DNA from: an uncultured Eubacteriales bacterium | GTDB lineage: Bacteria; Bacillota; Clostridia; Christensenellales; CAG-917 | NCBI GenBank assembly: GCA_900551145.1 | Contig: URUQ01000017.1 | Location: 1-14,948, forward strand | Direction: 5' to 3' | Length of the DNA stretch: 14,948 nt | Part shown: positions 1-7,476 of the stretch, piece after piece | Layout of the letters: each line of letters opens with the position of its first letter | Numbering within the stretch: position 1 is the first letter of the stretch | Translations under genes and position numbers: made by a program | Notes under the pieces: generated by a model | What the model saw: the letters and a program-made list of their open reading frames with translations, nothing else | Told to the model about the DNA's origin: nothing | Databases searched by the model: none

Positions 1-121
1 CGCCGAAGTCCAAACACCGTGAGGAAGGGGGAAAGTTGCATTTAATAATATTTTTAGAAATGTCGGCGTGTCCGAAAAGAGTGGGTTATTGTATTTTGAG
101 AAGTTACGACTGCTTATAAAA

Positions 122-148
122 AGAGCCGTCCGAAAATCGGACGGCTCT
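122..148 (-). terminator. Rho-independent terminator of the ppx-maf-mreB unit
   Basis: A perfect 12-bp stem (122-133 paired with 137-148, core GAGCCGTCCG) closes on a 3-base loop. Read on the minus strand it is followed at once by a run of five T (121-117), the layout of an intrinsic terminator. It begins 29 bases after the mreB-like stop codon. It is the first clear terminator met when reading leftwards from the rnf promoter at about 8820. The plus strand lacks a comparable T-run after the stem, so the site is directional. Confidence 0.93.
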
Positions 149-176
149 GACGCAGTTATTCGCCGTTTGGGGCGCT

Positions 177-1175
177 TTAATACAATTTGACTCCGAGCAT
201 ATCCGACAAAAGATTACGCTCATCAAAAAACTTCGCACCGCCGATTGCAATGGCGTTTTCGATGTCTTTTAGAGGAGTTACGGGAAGTTCGAGAGCTTGT
301 TCGAGATATTCGATAAGTCCCGGGATATGCAAACTTCCGCCACTGACGAATATACCCTTGCGCAAGATTTCCGCAGACAATTCAGGCGGGGTTTGGTTGA
401 GGACGGACATAATCACTTCGATAATGTCGTCGACGAGCGGGATAACGGCATTGCGCATAGCCTCTGCCGTCACGTAAAGCGAGCGAGGAGAGCCGTCCGC
501 ACTGCCACCGCTTACCGCATAACTGCCCTCATCGTTGATATAGAAGGAAAGAGCGGATTTTTTGAGGTTTTCTATGGTGAACTCACCCACTTTTACGCCG
601 TAGTTCATATAAAGGCTGTCGATAATGGCGTTGTTGAAAGCGTCACCCGCTATATTGACGGAGCAACCCGTTGCGATGCCGTGGTTGGTGACTGCGGAGA
701 TTTCCGTCTTTCCTCCGCCGATATCCACGAAAAGCCCGCCGATACTGCCCGTGTATGCCAAAAGGCTCAATCCCGACTCGACGAGAGTGACCTCTTTTAT
801 GCCTGCTTTTAGACAGCATTTTTCAACGGCACGTCTATCGGAACTGGACGAGGACTCGCATATTGACACGATTGCCTTAATTCTCGGAGGGAACAAGCCC
901 TCGGGCATAATCTTTTTGAGGAAGTAGGCAAGAAGCATCGTTGCCATCTCTTCGTCCACGATGATACCCTCTTTGATAGGTGCGATGACCTTTGCTCCGC
1001 CGAGCGCGCCCGTCATAACGCTTTCCGCGCGATAACCCGCGTCTCTTATTTCGAGGCGGTTGCGCGCTTTGGTTGCGATTGCGATTGCCGGCTCACGCAG
1101 AACGAGCCCTATACCCTTTTGGTATATGGTGATAAATTTACTGCCTAAATCGATTGAAAGTTCTATTGTTGCCAT
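177..1175 (-). CDS. MreB/Mbl-like bacterial actin homologue (cell-shape protein)
   Basis: This 332-residue protein has the actin/MreB ATPase fold signatures: phosphate-1 loop around IDLGSK (residues 8-13), phosphate-2 loop DIGGGKTE (151-158) and adenosine loop SGGS (278-281). The MreB-typical segments KGIGLVLREPA (20-30) and TPPELSAEI (262-270) are also present. MreB filaments lie under the membrane and guide elongation-type wall synthesis. The sequence is divergent: the usual IEEPMAAAIG stretch before the phosphate-2 loop reads VESGLSLLAYTG, and the usual TGGG reads SGGS. The length matches the family (about 330-345). The ATG overlaps the maf stop by one base (TGATG) and has GGAG seven bases upstream inside maf, so the two are probably translationally coupled. 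maf next to mreB is a conserved neighbourhood in Firmicutes, but mreC and mreD do not follow; a terminator does. It may be an mreB paralogue rather than the main mreB. Confidence 0.87.
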   Translation of the reverse strand: MATIELSIDLGSKFITIYQKGIGLVLREPAIAIATKARNRLEIRDAGYRAESVMTGALGGAKVIAPIKEGIIVDEEMATMLLAYFLKKIMPEGLFPPRIKAIVSICESSSSSDRRAVEKCCLKAGIKEVTLVESGLSLLAYTGSIGGLFVDIGGGKTEISAVTNHGIATGCSVNIAGDAFNNAIIDSLYMNYGVKVGEFTIENLKKSALSFYINDEGSYAVSGGSADGSPRSLYVTAEAMRNAVIPLVDDIIEVIMSVLNQTPPELSAEILRKGIFVSGGSLHIPGLIEYLEQALELPVTPLKDIENAIAIGGAKFFDERNLLSDMLGVKLY

Positions 1176-1744
1176 CAGATAACTCCGACTTGCCTCAAAA
1201 CTCGGGCAAGTTTTTCCTCGGGCAATCCCACGATATTTGTGTAACTGCCCTCGTATTTTTCAACTATTTTATCGTCTTGTATTCCGTACGCGCCCGCCTT
1301 GTCGAGAGGTTTGCACTCTTTGACGTACTCTACTATCTCGGCTTGCGTAAGGTTTTTGAATTTAACGTGCGACGCCACGCAAAACACTCTTTGCTTCTCA
1401 CCGCACTTGACGCACACGCCCGTATACACGGTGTGCCACTTGTTATTGAGCGAAGATATCATTGCGATTGCGTCGCCATCGTCCTTGGGCTTTCCGTACA
1501 CTTTGAACCCTTTTGCGACTATCGTATCCGCCGATATCACCGTAGCGTCTTTATAATCGCTCGCAACGTCGTCCGCTTTGGCTATTGCGAGGCGTTTTAC
1601 GAGATTACAAGGCAAAACCGCCTTGATTTTTCTCTCGTCAACGCTCGACGGCACGATTTGAAAATCGAGTCCCATTTTACGCAATATATCCTTGCGCCTC
1701 GGCGATGCGGACGCAAGGACTATATCTTTTGCAAATTTTTCCAT
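1175..1744 (-). CDS. maf: Maf-family nucleoside triphosphate pyrophosphatase (YhdE type)
   Basis: The 189-residue product carries the full Maf signature: SASPRR at 12-17, SADT at 71-74 with the metal-binding Asp73, GKP at 84-86, HTVYTG at 104-109, DKAGAYGIQ at 148-156 and GSYTNIVGLP at 166-175. Family members hydrolyse non-canonical or excess nucleoside triphosphates to the monophosphate and pyrophosphate. The AGAYGIQ form points to the dTTP/UTP-type (YhdE) rather than the m7GTP-type (YceF) subgroup. Overexpression of Maf blocks septation in Bacillus, hence the old name septum formation inhibitor. The start lies six bases after the ppx stop with no recognisable Shine-Dalgarno sequence, so it probably depends on ribosomes finishing ppx. 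Its stop overlaps the mreB-like start. Length is normal and no motif is missing. Confidence 0.95.
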   Translation of the reverse strand: MEKFAKDIVLASASPRRKDILRKMGLDFQIVPSSVDERKIKAVLPCNLVKRLAIAKADDVASDYKDATVISADTIVAKGFKVYGKPKDDGDAIAMISSLNNKWHTVYTGVCVKCGEKQRVFCVASHVKFKNLTQAEIVEYVKECKPLDKAGAYGIQDDKIVEKYEGSYTNIVGLPEEKLARVLRQVGVI

Positions 1745-1750
1745 TTCGTA

Positions 1751-3271
1751 TTACAGAATTTCGAGATTCTTGCCGTACGCAGCCTTAAATTCCGCCGCAG
1801 CACCCATTGCGTCTTTGACTTCGAGTGCGCAATCCCCGCCGTTTTCACATTCCGTCTTTACAATTACGCTGTCACCGAGCACGTCGCAATTGATGCCCGT
1901 AACCACACCGCTTTGCGAGCGGTCAAAACTCTCCGCTATACGCAAAATCACGCTCAATTTTTTTATTGCGTCGACGTCCTCTTGCGTGAGCATATCCTTG
2001 TATTTGACAATCTCGTCGCGTGCGTTTTCCGCTTTCCTATGTCCCGCAGCGACGAACGCCGCCACTACTATATCCTTGTGCGGTACGCCGTAGAGATTGC
2101 TGTTGAGGATAATGTATGCCGAGTGCAATTGGTGGTTGTAGAATTTGATTCTCATTCCGCTATCGTGCATAAGCGCCGCGATTTTGAGCACCCTCACGTA
2201 CGCTCTCGGCATCTTGTGAAGCACTTTGAGTTGTTTGAAGAGTTGGATTGAGAGATTGTAAACGTGCTCTGCGTGCGCGATATTGAGGTCGTGATATCTC
2301 ATTTGCGTATAGAGCGAGTGTCCGAGCACGTCGCTGAGCGGTCTTTCGTTGATGCCGGGGACTGCGTATCTGAACATCGCGCCTTCACGAAGTCCGCATC
2401 CGCTGATGGTAATCTTCTCGAACGTAAAGCGAGAAAGCACCGCTTTCATGACGGCAAGTGCGCTCGGGAATATATCCGCTCTACCGCTGGACAAGCCCTT
2501 TATCTTCATCGTGCTGTTGAGATCGAGCTTTTTGATGGTGTTGTAGATATTGTCAAATTCGCTTACGGGCAACTCATAGTTGTGCGTCATATTGAACGGA
2601 TACTTCTTTATCATACGGCTAATTCTGCCGAGATTGCGGAAACTGCCTCCGACACCCACAAACGCCGTATCCGGCTCTATACTGTCAAGCCAAGGAATTT
2701 TTTCGAGTTGTTCACCGATAAACTCTTCGATTTTCTTTGCTCTTTCTTGCGGGGTCGAGGAGTCGTTTTTGAACAAATCCGTAAGCGTAACCGCGCCGAA
2801 AGGCAATGTTTCGTAGTGAATAAGATTTCTTCTATTGTAGTAAATAAGATTGGTAGAACCTCCGCCCATTTCCATAATCAAGCCCTTGGGAATATCCATA
2901 GAGTTGATTACGCCTTGGTATACGAGCATAGCTTGCTCTTCGGGCGAAAGCACTTTTATCTTGATACCGCAAGTCATTGCGACTTCGTCAAGAAAACTCT
3001 TTTGATTTTTTGCACGTCTCACCGCCGCCGTGGCATACGCAAAGATTTTGTCTACCTTGTTTGCGTCGCACAAACGACGGAACATCGTTAGCGTTTTTAT
3101 CGTTTGAGCTATACGTTGGGGCTTAATGAATCCGTCCCAATCCATATCCTGACCGAGTCGAACGGTTTCTTTCAGTTCGTCAAACACAACAAAATATCCG
3201 CCGTCAAGCACGTTGACGAGCACGAGTCTTGCAGAGTTTGAGCCAATGTCGATAATCGCTATTTTTTCCAT
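1751..3271 (-). CDS. Ppx/GppA exopolyphosphatase-family phosphatase with C-terminal HD domain
   Basis: The 506-residue product has an N-terminal ASKHA phosphatase part: DIGSNSARL (8-16), ATAAVRRAKN (80-89), the acidic SPEEQAMLVYQGV (109-121) that aligns with the family's catalytic Glu region, MGGGSTNL (135-142) and VGVGGSFRNL (205-214). The RADIFPSA stretch (264-271) closes it. From about 315 to the end it is an HD-like helical domain with HD at 369-370, histidines 380 and 383, and GHR at 410-412. Such proteins release phosphate from polyphosphate or convert pppGpp to ppGpp; which applies here cannot be read from sequence, and no ppk is in the window. One oddity is Asn141 in GGGSTN, where the family normally has Glu. 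The ATG has GGAG six bases upstream. The gene heads a tight ppx-maf-mreB cluster, 94 bases after rnfB with no terminator between. Confidence 0.92.
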   Translation of the reverse strand: MEKIAIIDIGSNSARLVLVNVLDGGYFVVFDELKETVRLGQDMDWDGFIKPQRIAQTIKTLTMFRRLCDANKVDKIFAYATAAVRRAKNQKSFLDEVAMTCGIKIKVLSPEEQAMLVYQGVINSMDIPKGLIMEMGGGSTNLIYYNRRNLIHYETLPFGAVTLTDLFKNDSSTPQERAKKIEEFIGEQLEKIPWLDSIEPDTAFVGVGGSFRNLGRISRMIKKYPFNMTHNYELPVSEFDNIYNTIKKLDLNSTMKIKGLSSGRADIFPSALAVMKAVLSRFTFEKITISGCGLREGAMFRYAVPGINERPLSDVLGHSLYTQMRYHDLNIAHAEHVYNLSIQLFKQLKVLHKMPRAYVRVLKIAALMHDSGMRIKFYNHQLHSAYIILNSNLYGVPHKDIVVAAFVAAGHRKAENARDEIVKYKDMLTQEDVDAIKKLSVILRIAESFDRSQSGVVTGINCDVLGDSVIVKTECENGGDCALEVKDAMGAAAEFKAAYGKNLEIL

Positions 3272-3284
3272 ATTTGTCTCCTGC

Positions 3285-3296
3285 GTCCTTTCGGAC
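3285..3296 (-). promoter_or_regulatory. Tetraloop hairpin just upstream of the ppx ribosome binding site
   Basis: On the minus strand GTCC-GAAA-GGAC forms a 4-bp stem with a GNRA tetraloop, ending three bases before the GGAG that serves the ppx start. It is short but GNRA-capped, and could stabilise a processed 5' end or tune initiation in the rnfB-ppx spacer. The rest of this 94-base spacer shows no clear promoter and no terminator; a CGGAA-TAA-TTCCG mini-hairpin overlaps the rnfB stop but has no T-run after it. Confidence 0.3.
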
Positions 3297-3365
3297 TTAT
3301 TGTTTCGCTATTTCTTTCCTCTATAATTTTCCGATATCTATTTTTTCTTAATTATGTTTGCGGAA

Positions 3366-4217
3366 TTATTCCGTTTTCTCTTCCTTTTCGGATTTGGTGG
3401 GCAAAATGCACTTTGACGGACACTTTTGAGCGCAAAGTCCGCAACCGACGCATTTGGTATAGTCAATAATCGGGAGATTGTTCTCCATCGTGATTGCGCC
3501 TCTCGGACACACTTTTGCGCAAAGTCCGCAACCGAGGCAACCCACCGAGCATACCGCACGCACGTCTTTACCGCCCCTTAAACAGTTGGAGCAAGCAACG
3601 TAGTACTTTGCCGTTGCCGGGATACGTTTTACGAGCTTTTTGGGACACGCGCTTATACATCTGCCGCAAGCCACACATTTATCGTAGCCGACTTTTGCAT
3701 ATCCGTCGTCACCGATTCCCATTGCGCCGAACGGACAAGCGTCCACACAACTGCCCATTCCGAGGCAACCCCACTTGCATTGCTTTCTGCCGCCGCCGAG
3801 CAATTCCATACTCTTGCAGTTGCCGTACCCCATATATTCGTACTTGTCGACGGCATTGTTTCCGCCCCTGCAAGCAACGACTATCATAGTCTCTTCCGCG
3901 TCTATGCTCTTGCCCATAATTTCGGCAATTTTATTTTTGTTTTCGGCGGAGGTTGCCGAACAAGCGTTGATATCCGCAGTGCCTTCCACGATTGCCTTTG
4001 CAAAGGCGTCACAGCCCGCATATCCGCAACCACCGCAGTTTGCGCCCGACAAATGTTCTCTCACTTGTCCGATACGTTCGTCTTCGTGTACGGCAAGTTT
4101 CTTGCCGAGCACCGCCAAAACGAATCCGAATACCGCCGCCAAAACGAGCAATACCAATAGCGACCAAAGTATCGTCAGAGGATTTACGCCCGCGCTTGCA
4201 ACAATCAAACACGACAT
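3366..4217 (-). CDS. rnfB: Rnf electron transport complex subunit B (polyferredoxin)
   Basis: RnfB receives electrons from reduced ferredoxin in the Rnf complex. With the ATG at 4217 it has 283 residues: one N-terminal membrane helix (about 14-38), the RnfB 4Fe-4S domain GANCGGCGYAGC with cysteines 61, 64, 69 and 86, then a ferredoxin-like region with four further cysteine sets (147/151/157/161, 181/184/187/191, 227/230/233/237, 256/259/262/266) and extra cysteines near 209-223. That gives at least five potential clusters, as in clostridial RnfB. The frame stays open upstream through GTG GTG CGT, so a start at 4226 is possible, but the AGGTGG motif is well spaced only for the ATG at 4217. The gene begins 15 bases after the rnfA stop (6 bases if the GTG is used) and is last in rnfCDGEAB. 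The C-terminal tail is Lys/Glu-rich. Confidence 0.95.
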   Translation of the reverse strand: MSCLIVASAGVNPLTILWSLLVLLVLAAVFGFVLAVLGKKLAVHEDERIGQVREHLSGANCGGCGYAGCDAFAKAIVEGTADINACSATSAENKNKIAEIMGKSIDAEETMIVVACRGGNNAVDKYEYMGYGNCKSMELLGGGRKQCKWGCLGMGSCVDACPFGAMGIGDDGYAKVGYDKCVACGRCISACPKKLVKRIPATAKYYVACSNCLRGGKDVRAVCSVGCLGCGLCAKVCPRGAITMENNLPIIDYTKCVGCGLCAQKCPSKCILPTKSEKEEKTE

Positions 4218-4232
4218 ACGCACCACCTACCC

Positions 4233-4847
4233 TTAAGCAAACGGGTTGATTGCACCCGACGACGAGATAAGTCCGCCGAACGCAACGAACGCCATACTGA
4301 GTATGCTTGCCGAGATAAGAGTGATCGGGAAACCTCTGAACGGTTTGGGAATAGCGTCGCTATCCATCTTTTCTCTAACGCCCGCAAGCAACAATATTGC
4401 AATCAAGAAGCCCACACCGCTGAATACGCCGTTGAGGAATGATTGCAAAAGACTTATTCCGCTTGCCACGCCGTAGGTATCGACGTTGAGAATTGCAACG
4501 CCGAGCACCGCGCAGTTGGTGGTAATAAGCGGAAGATATACGCCGAGCGCGCTATAAAGCGACGGCATATATTTTTTGAGAACCATTTCTATAAGTTGCA
4601 CGAGCGCGGCAATTACGAGAATAAACGCAATAGTCTGCAAATATTCCACGCCGAGCGCGACAAGTGCCTTCTGTATAAGCCAAGTAAAGATGCTTGCAAC
4701 GCCCATAACGAACGTGACCGCAAGTCCCATACCGAGAGCGGTATCCACCTTTTTGGACACGCCGAGGAAAGGACAGCACCCCAAGAATTGACTGAGCACG
4801 AAGTTGTTTACGAACATTGCGCCGATTATAAGCAAAAAGTATTCCAT
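4233..4847 (-). CDS. rnfA: Rnf electron transport complex subunit A
   Basis: RnfA is an integral membrane subunit of about six helices; this one has 204 residues, close to the family norm. It shows the signature NNFVLSQFLG then CCPFLGVSKK (residues 14-33) and the second half-site LYSALGVYLPLITTNC (97-112). In Rnf/Nqr structures a 2Fe-2S cluster is held in the membrane between RnfA and RnfE by one cysteine from each inverted half; here the matching candidates are Cys25 and Cys112, with Cys24 an additional neighbour. The ATG overlaps the rnfE stop (TAATG) and is preceded by GGAGG at a spacing of seven. RnfA and RnfE are homologues with opposite membrane topology, and the shared LYSALGxYLPL motif is visible in both. 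Confidence 0.96.
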   Translation of the reverse strand: MEYFLLIIGAMFVNNFVLSQFLGCCPFLGVSKKVDTALGMGLAVTFVMGVASIFTWLIQKALVALGVEYLQTIAFILVIAALVQLIEMVLKKYMPSLYSALGVYLPLITTNCAVLGVAILNVDTYGVASGISLLQSFLNGVFSGVGFLIAILLLAGVREKMDSDAIPKPFRGFPITLISASILSMAFVAFGGLISSSGAINPFA

Positions 4848-5542
4848 TACGCAACCTCCGTTTCTTCGACTTTTTCGTCAAGCGACGCCTTTGCGTCCTC
4901 GACGTCCTTGATACGCTTTTCGGCGTCCTCTTTTCTCTTCTTTGCCCTATAATCGCTTATTGCGTTGACGAGTGCCATAGCAAGTCCGAGCGTCAAGAAA
5001 CCGCCTGCCGGCAACACGAAAAATTTGAGAGCATACTTCGGCAACGCGCCGATAGCGAGACCAAAGAACAAGCCTCCGCCGATAAGTTCTCTTACAAATC
5101 CGAGCGCGGTAAGAGCGAGAGTAAAGCCAAGCCCCATTCCCAATCCGTCAAGCATACTGTCGCCGACCTTGTTGGTGCTTGCAAAAGCCTCTGCCCTTGC
5201 CAAAATGATACAGTTGACCACTATGAGCGGCAGATAAATACCGAGCGCGCTATAAAGCGTGGGGATAAATCTCTTGAGCAACATTTCAAGCAAAGTAACA
5301 AGCGTTGCGATAATCAAAACATACGCGGGAATACGCACCTTGTCCGGTATAAATTTGCGGAGCAATGATACGAGTGCGTTGGAACATATAAGCACCAACG
5401 TTGCCGCAAGCCCCATTCCCAAGCCGTTGAATGCGCTCGTGGTGATTGCAAGCGTCGGGCACATACCCAAAACGAGCCTAAACGTCGGGTTTTGAGCGAA
5501 AATGCCGTTGGAAACTATTTGCAATTTTGCATTCTTTTTCAT
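4847..5542 (-). CDS. rnfE: Rnf electron transport complex subunit E
   Basis: RnfE pairs with RnfA to form the membrane core that carries the intramembrane 2Fe-2S cluster. The 231-residue product has NPTFRLVLGMCPTLAITTS (residues 18-36; Cys28) and LYSALGIYLPLIVVNC (96-111; Cys111) as the two cluster half-sites, followed by a FVRELIGGG stretch (149-157) typical of the family. About six membrane helices end near residue 197. Beyond that lies a charged, Lys/Glu/Asp-rich tail (199-231) with coiled-coil character that goes past the usual end and would face the cytoplasm. The ATG overlaps the rnfG stop by four bases (ATGA) and follows a GGGGG ribosome binding sequence. It sits between rnfG and rnfA as in other clostridial operons. 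Confidence 0.96.
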   Translation of the reverse strand: MKKNAKLQIVSNGIFAQNPTFRLVLGMCPTLAITTSAFNGLGMGLAATLVLICSNALVSLLRKFIPDKVRIPAYVLIIATLVTLLEMLLKRFIPTLYSALGIYLPLIVVNCIILARAEAFASTNKVGDSMLDGLGMGLGFTLALTALGFVRELIGGGLFFGLAIGALPKYALKFFVLPAGGFLTLGLAMALVNAISDYRAKKRKEDAEKRIKDVEDAKASLDEKVEETEVA

Positions 5543-6390
5543 TTTGTTTCCCCCTTCGTTGCTTGTAAAAACGCATACACTGCCGAGGCAACCGCATTGT
5601 GATAGCCCGTAGAGGTATAAGTTGCCTGGCTCACTGCCGCGATTTCACCTTCCGCCGTCGCTTCGCTTCCCGAGGGAAGAAGCGTCAATCTGTCGATTTT
5701 TGTGATATCTAACCCGACATATTTGGATTTATTGGCTTTTTCGACCTTGTCGAAATAGCCCGCCGTTTCGCCTTGTTCGTACACCTCGATATTCTTGATT
5801 ATTCCGTTTGCATCGATATAAACGAGCAATTCTATCTCGCCGTCTTTTGCGCCTGCGCCGACGGAATAATAGCAATATCCGAGCACGTTTCCGTCCCCGT
5901 CTTTTGCCTCGAAGCAGGACTTGACGAGATTCTTGGTATTCTTGTAGGCATACACTCTGTCCTCGTTTTTGCTTACGTTATCGGCGGACACTTGATATTC
6001 GGTTGCGCACTTTTGGATAATTACACTGTCGGGATTGACGTACGTAAGCCAGTTGACGACTCCCAGTAAAATGCCCGCAACAACCGCGATAACGACAAGC
6101 ACGAGCGTGCATTTACCGACCGTACCGAGCTTGAATTTCTTCTTGTTTTTCACACCGTTTTTGGCATAATTTTCATCGTTTTTTTGCACGTTTTCGGCGT
6201 TGTTTTCAACGATATTTTGTGTGTTTTCGGTGTTGTTTTCTTCTTGCGATTGCACTTCTACGACTTCGTTAGCAATATTTTCAACGCTTTCGTTTTGAGT
6301 GGCTTTTGCACTTTCTACGCTTTCGTTTTTCACCGCGTTTACGTCTTTTTCGGGTGCGACTTGTTGCATAATTTCGTCTTTATCGCTCAT
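5539..6390 (-). CDS. rnfG: Rnf electron transport complex subunit G (FMN-binding), with long N-terminal extension
   Basis: RnfG carries a covalently bound FMN on the outer side of the membrane. The 283-residue product has one membrane helix (about 93-117) and an extracytoplasmic FMN-binding domain, with ETAGYFDK at 208-215 and the flavinylation-type motif SQATYTS at 254-260. Two things are unusual. First, the family normally begins almost directly with the helix, whereas here about 88 residues precede it, rich in Asn, Glu, Val and Gln, with repeated NESVE (22-26, 33-37) and ENN/EN blocks at 51-66. Second, the SGAT consensus glycine is Gln255, although Thr257 and Thr259 remain for attachment by an ApbE-type flavin transferase (none in the window). 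A canonical AAGGAGGTG precedes the ATG, which overlaps the rnfD stop by four bases, so the long start is well supported. Confidence 0.93.
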   Translation of the reverse strand: MSDKDEIMQQVAPEKDVNAVKNESVESAKATQNESVENIANEVVEVQSQEENNTENTQNIVENNAENVQKNDENYAKNGVKNKKKFKLGTVGKCTLVLVVIAVVAGILLGVVNWLTYVNPDSVIIQKCATEYQVSADNVSKNEDRVYAYKNTKNLVKSCFEAKDGDGNVLGYCYYSVGAGAKDGEIELLVYIDANGIIKNIEVYEQGETAGYFDKVEKANKSKYVGLDITKIDRLTLLPSGSEATAEGEIAAVSQATYTSTGYHNAVASAVYAFLQATKGETK

Positions 6391-7475
6391 TTCGCACCTC
6401 CTTCGGCCGTGACTGCTTCACCGCCGTCTTTTTTATGTTTTTTAGTGAGTTTTGCAAAGTTGTTCTTCTTGGGTGCGCCGAACACTCTCGGCATAATTCT
6501 GTCAAGCAAAGGCGTAAGCACGTTCATAAGGAGTATCGCAAAGGACACACCCTCGTTCATAGTGCCGTACTTTCTGAATATCACCGTCAAGAAGCCGAGC
6601 CCCACGCCGTAGATGACCACCGCAAGGCAAGTCTTTGGCGAAGTCGCATAGTCCGTTGCCATAAAGAATGCGCCGAACATCAGACCGCCACCGAGCAAGT
6701 ACGTCCAGATATATTCTCCCACGTAACCGCTGCCGGCAAAGAATATTGCGGTAAACACCACCGTCGAGCCGATATAAAGAGCGGGGATACGCCAGTCTAT
6801 AACTCTGCGGATAAGCAAATAGATACCGCCGATGAGGATTGCAAGAGTGCTCACCTCACCCGCGCTTCCGCCTATTCTTCCGAGGAACATATCCAAAGCA
6901 TTGAGCCCGAGAGCGGGATTAGTGCCCGCCTTGACTGCGGATTTGACTCCCGCAAGCGGAGTTGCGCTCGTGATTGCGCCGATGTCGATATTCACCGCTT
7001 GATTGAAGAAGGAAAAGAGGTTTGCGCCGTTCTTGAGGTCGATTGGAGCGACAAAGTTGGTCATAACCGTCGTCCAGCACAAGAGCAAGAATATACGCGC
7101 CGTGATTGCGGGGTTGGCAAAGTTTTTGCCGATACCGCCGAAGAGCATCTTCACCACAATAATGGCAAAGAAACCGCCGACCATAGGCACGTAGAACGGT
7201 ACTACGGGCGGAAGATTGAGCGCGAGTATCATACCCGTGACGACCGCCGACAAGTCACCCACGCTTTGATAGCGTTTGCCGATGACGTTGAAAAGCCACT
7301 CCGCAAACACGCAAGAACCTACGCAAAGCACCATCATACAAAGCGGATAAAATCCGTAAAGCAAAATGCTTGCGACGGTTGCGGGAACGAGCGCGATAAT
7401 GACGTCAAGCATCATTTTGCGCGTCGTGAACGTCGTGGATATATGTGGCGAAGAGGATACTATGTATTTAGGCAT
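6387..7475 (-). CDS. rnfD: Rnf electron transport complex subunit D
   Basis: RnfD is the large membrane subunit that binds FMN covalently and contributes to the ion path. The 362-residue product starts with the family's SSPHI segment (residues 8-12), has about eight to ten hydrophobic helices, GGIGKNFANPA (113-123), the flavin attachment motif TSATP with Thr172, and MATDYATSP (272-280). Length is normal. After the last helix the C-terminus (about 335-362) is Lys-rich and then Gly/Ala-rich. The start lies one base after the rnfC stop (TGATATG) with a GAGGGGGA ribosome binding sequence about 11 bases upstream. Whether the pump moves sodium or protons cannot be told from the sequence alone. Confidence 0.96.
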   Translation of the reverse strand: MPKYIVSSSPHISTTFTTRKMMLDVIIALVPATVASILLYGFYPLCMMVLCVGSCVFAEWLFNVIGKRYQSVGDLSAVVTGMILALNLPPVVPFYVPMVGGFFAIIVVKMLFGGIGKNFANPAITARIFLLLCWTTVMTNFVAPIDLKNGANLFSFFNQAVNIDIGAITSATPLAGVKSAVKAGTNPALGLNALDMFLGRIGGSAGEVSTLAILIGGIYLLIRRVIDWRIPALYIGSTVVFTAIFFAGSGYVGEYIWTYLLGGGLMFGAFFMATDYATSPKTCLAVVIYGVGLGFLTVIFRKYGTMNEGVSFAILLMNVLTPLLDRIMPRVFGAPKKNNFAKLTKKHKKDGGEAVTAEGGAK

Positions 7476-7476
7476 A

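Noticed and set aside
1..41. Possible gene fragment at the left edge: minus-strand ATG at 41 running off the end, or the end of a plus-strand frame stopping at 45
   Set aside because: Too short to judge, with no ribosome binding site for the minus start and no recognisable sequence in either reading.
1154..2251. 365-residue open frame on the plus strand opposite maf and the ppx end
   Set aside because: It lies antisense to two genes with full family motifs, has an implausible composition (rich in His, Arg, Phe, Tyr) and no recognisable domain: a shadow frame.
3272..3365. Promoter for ppx in the rnfB-ppx spacer
   Set aside because: CATAAT- and TATAGA-like -10 boxes exist on the minus strand but neither has an acceptable -35 at 16-18 bases, so no call was made.
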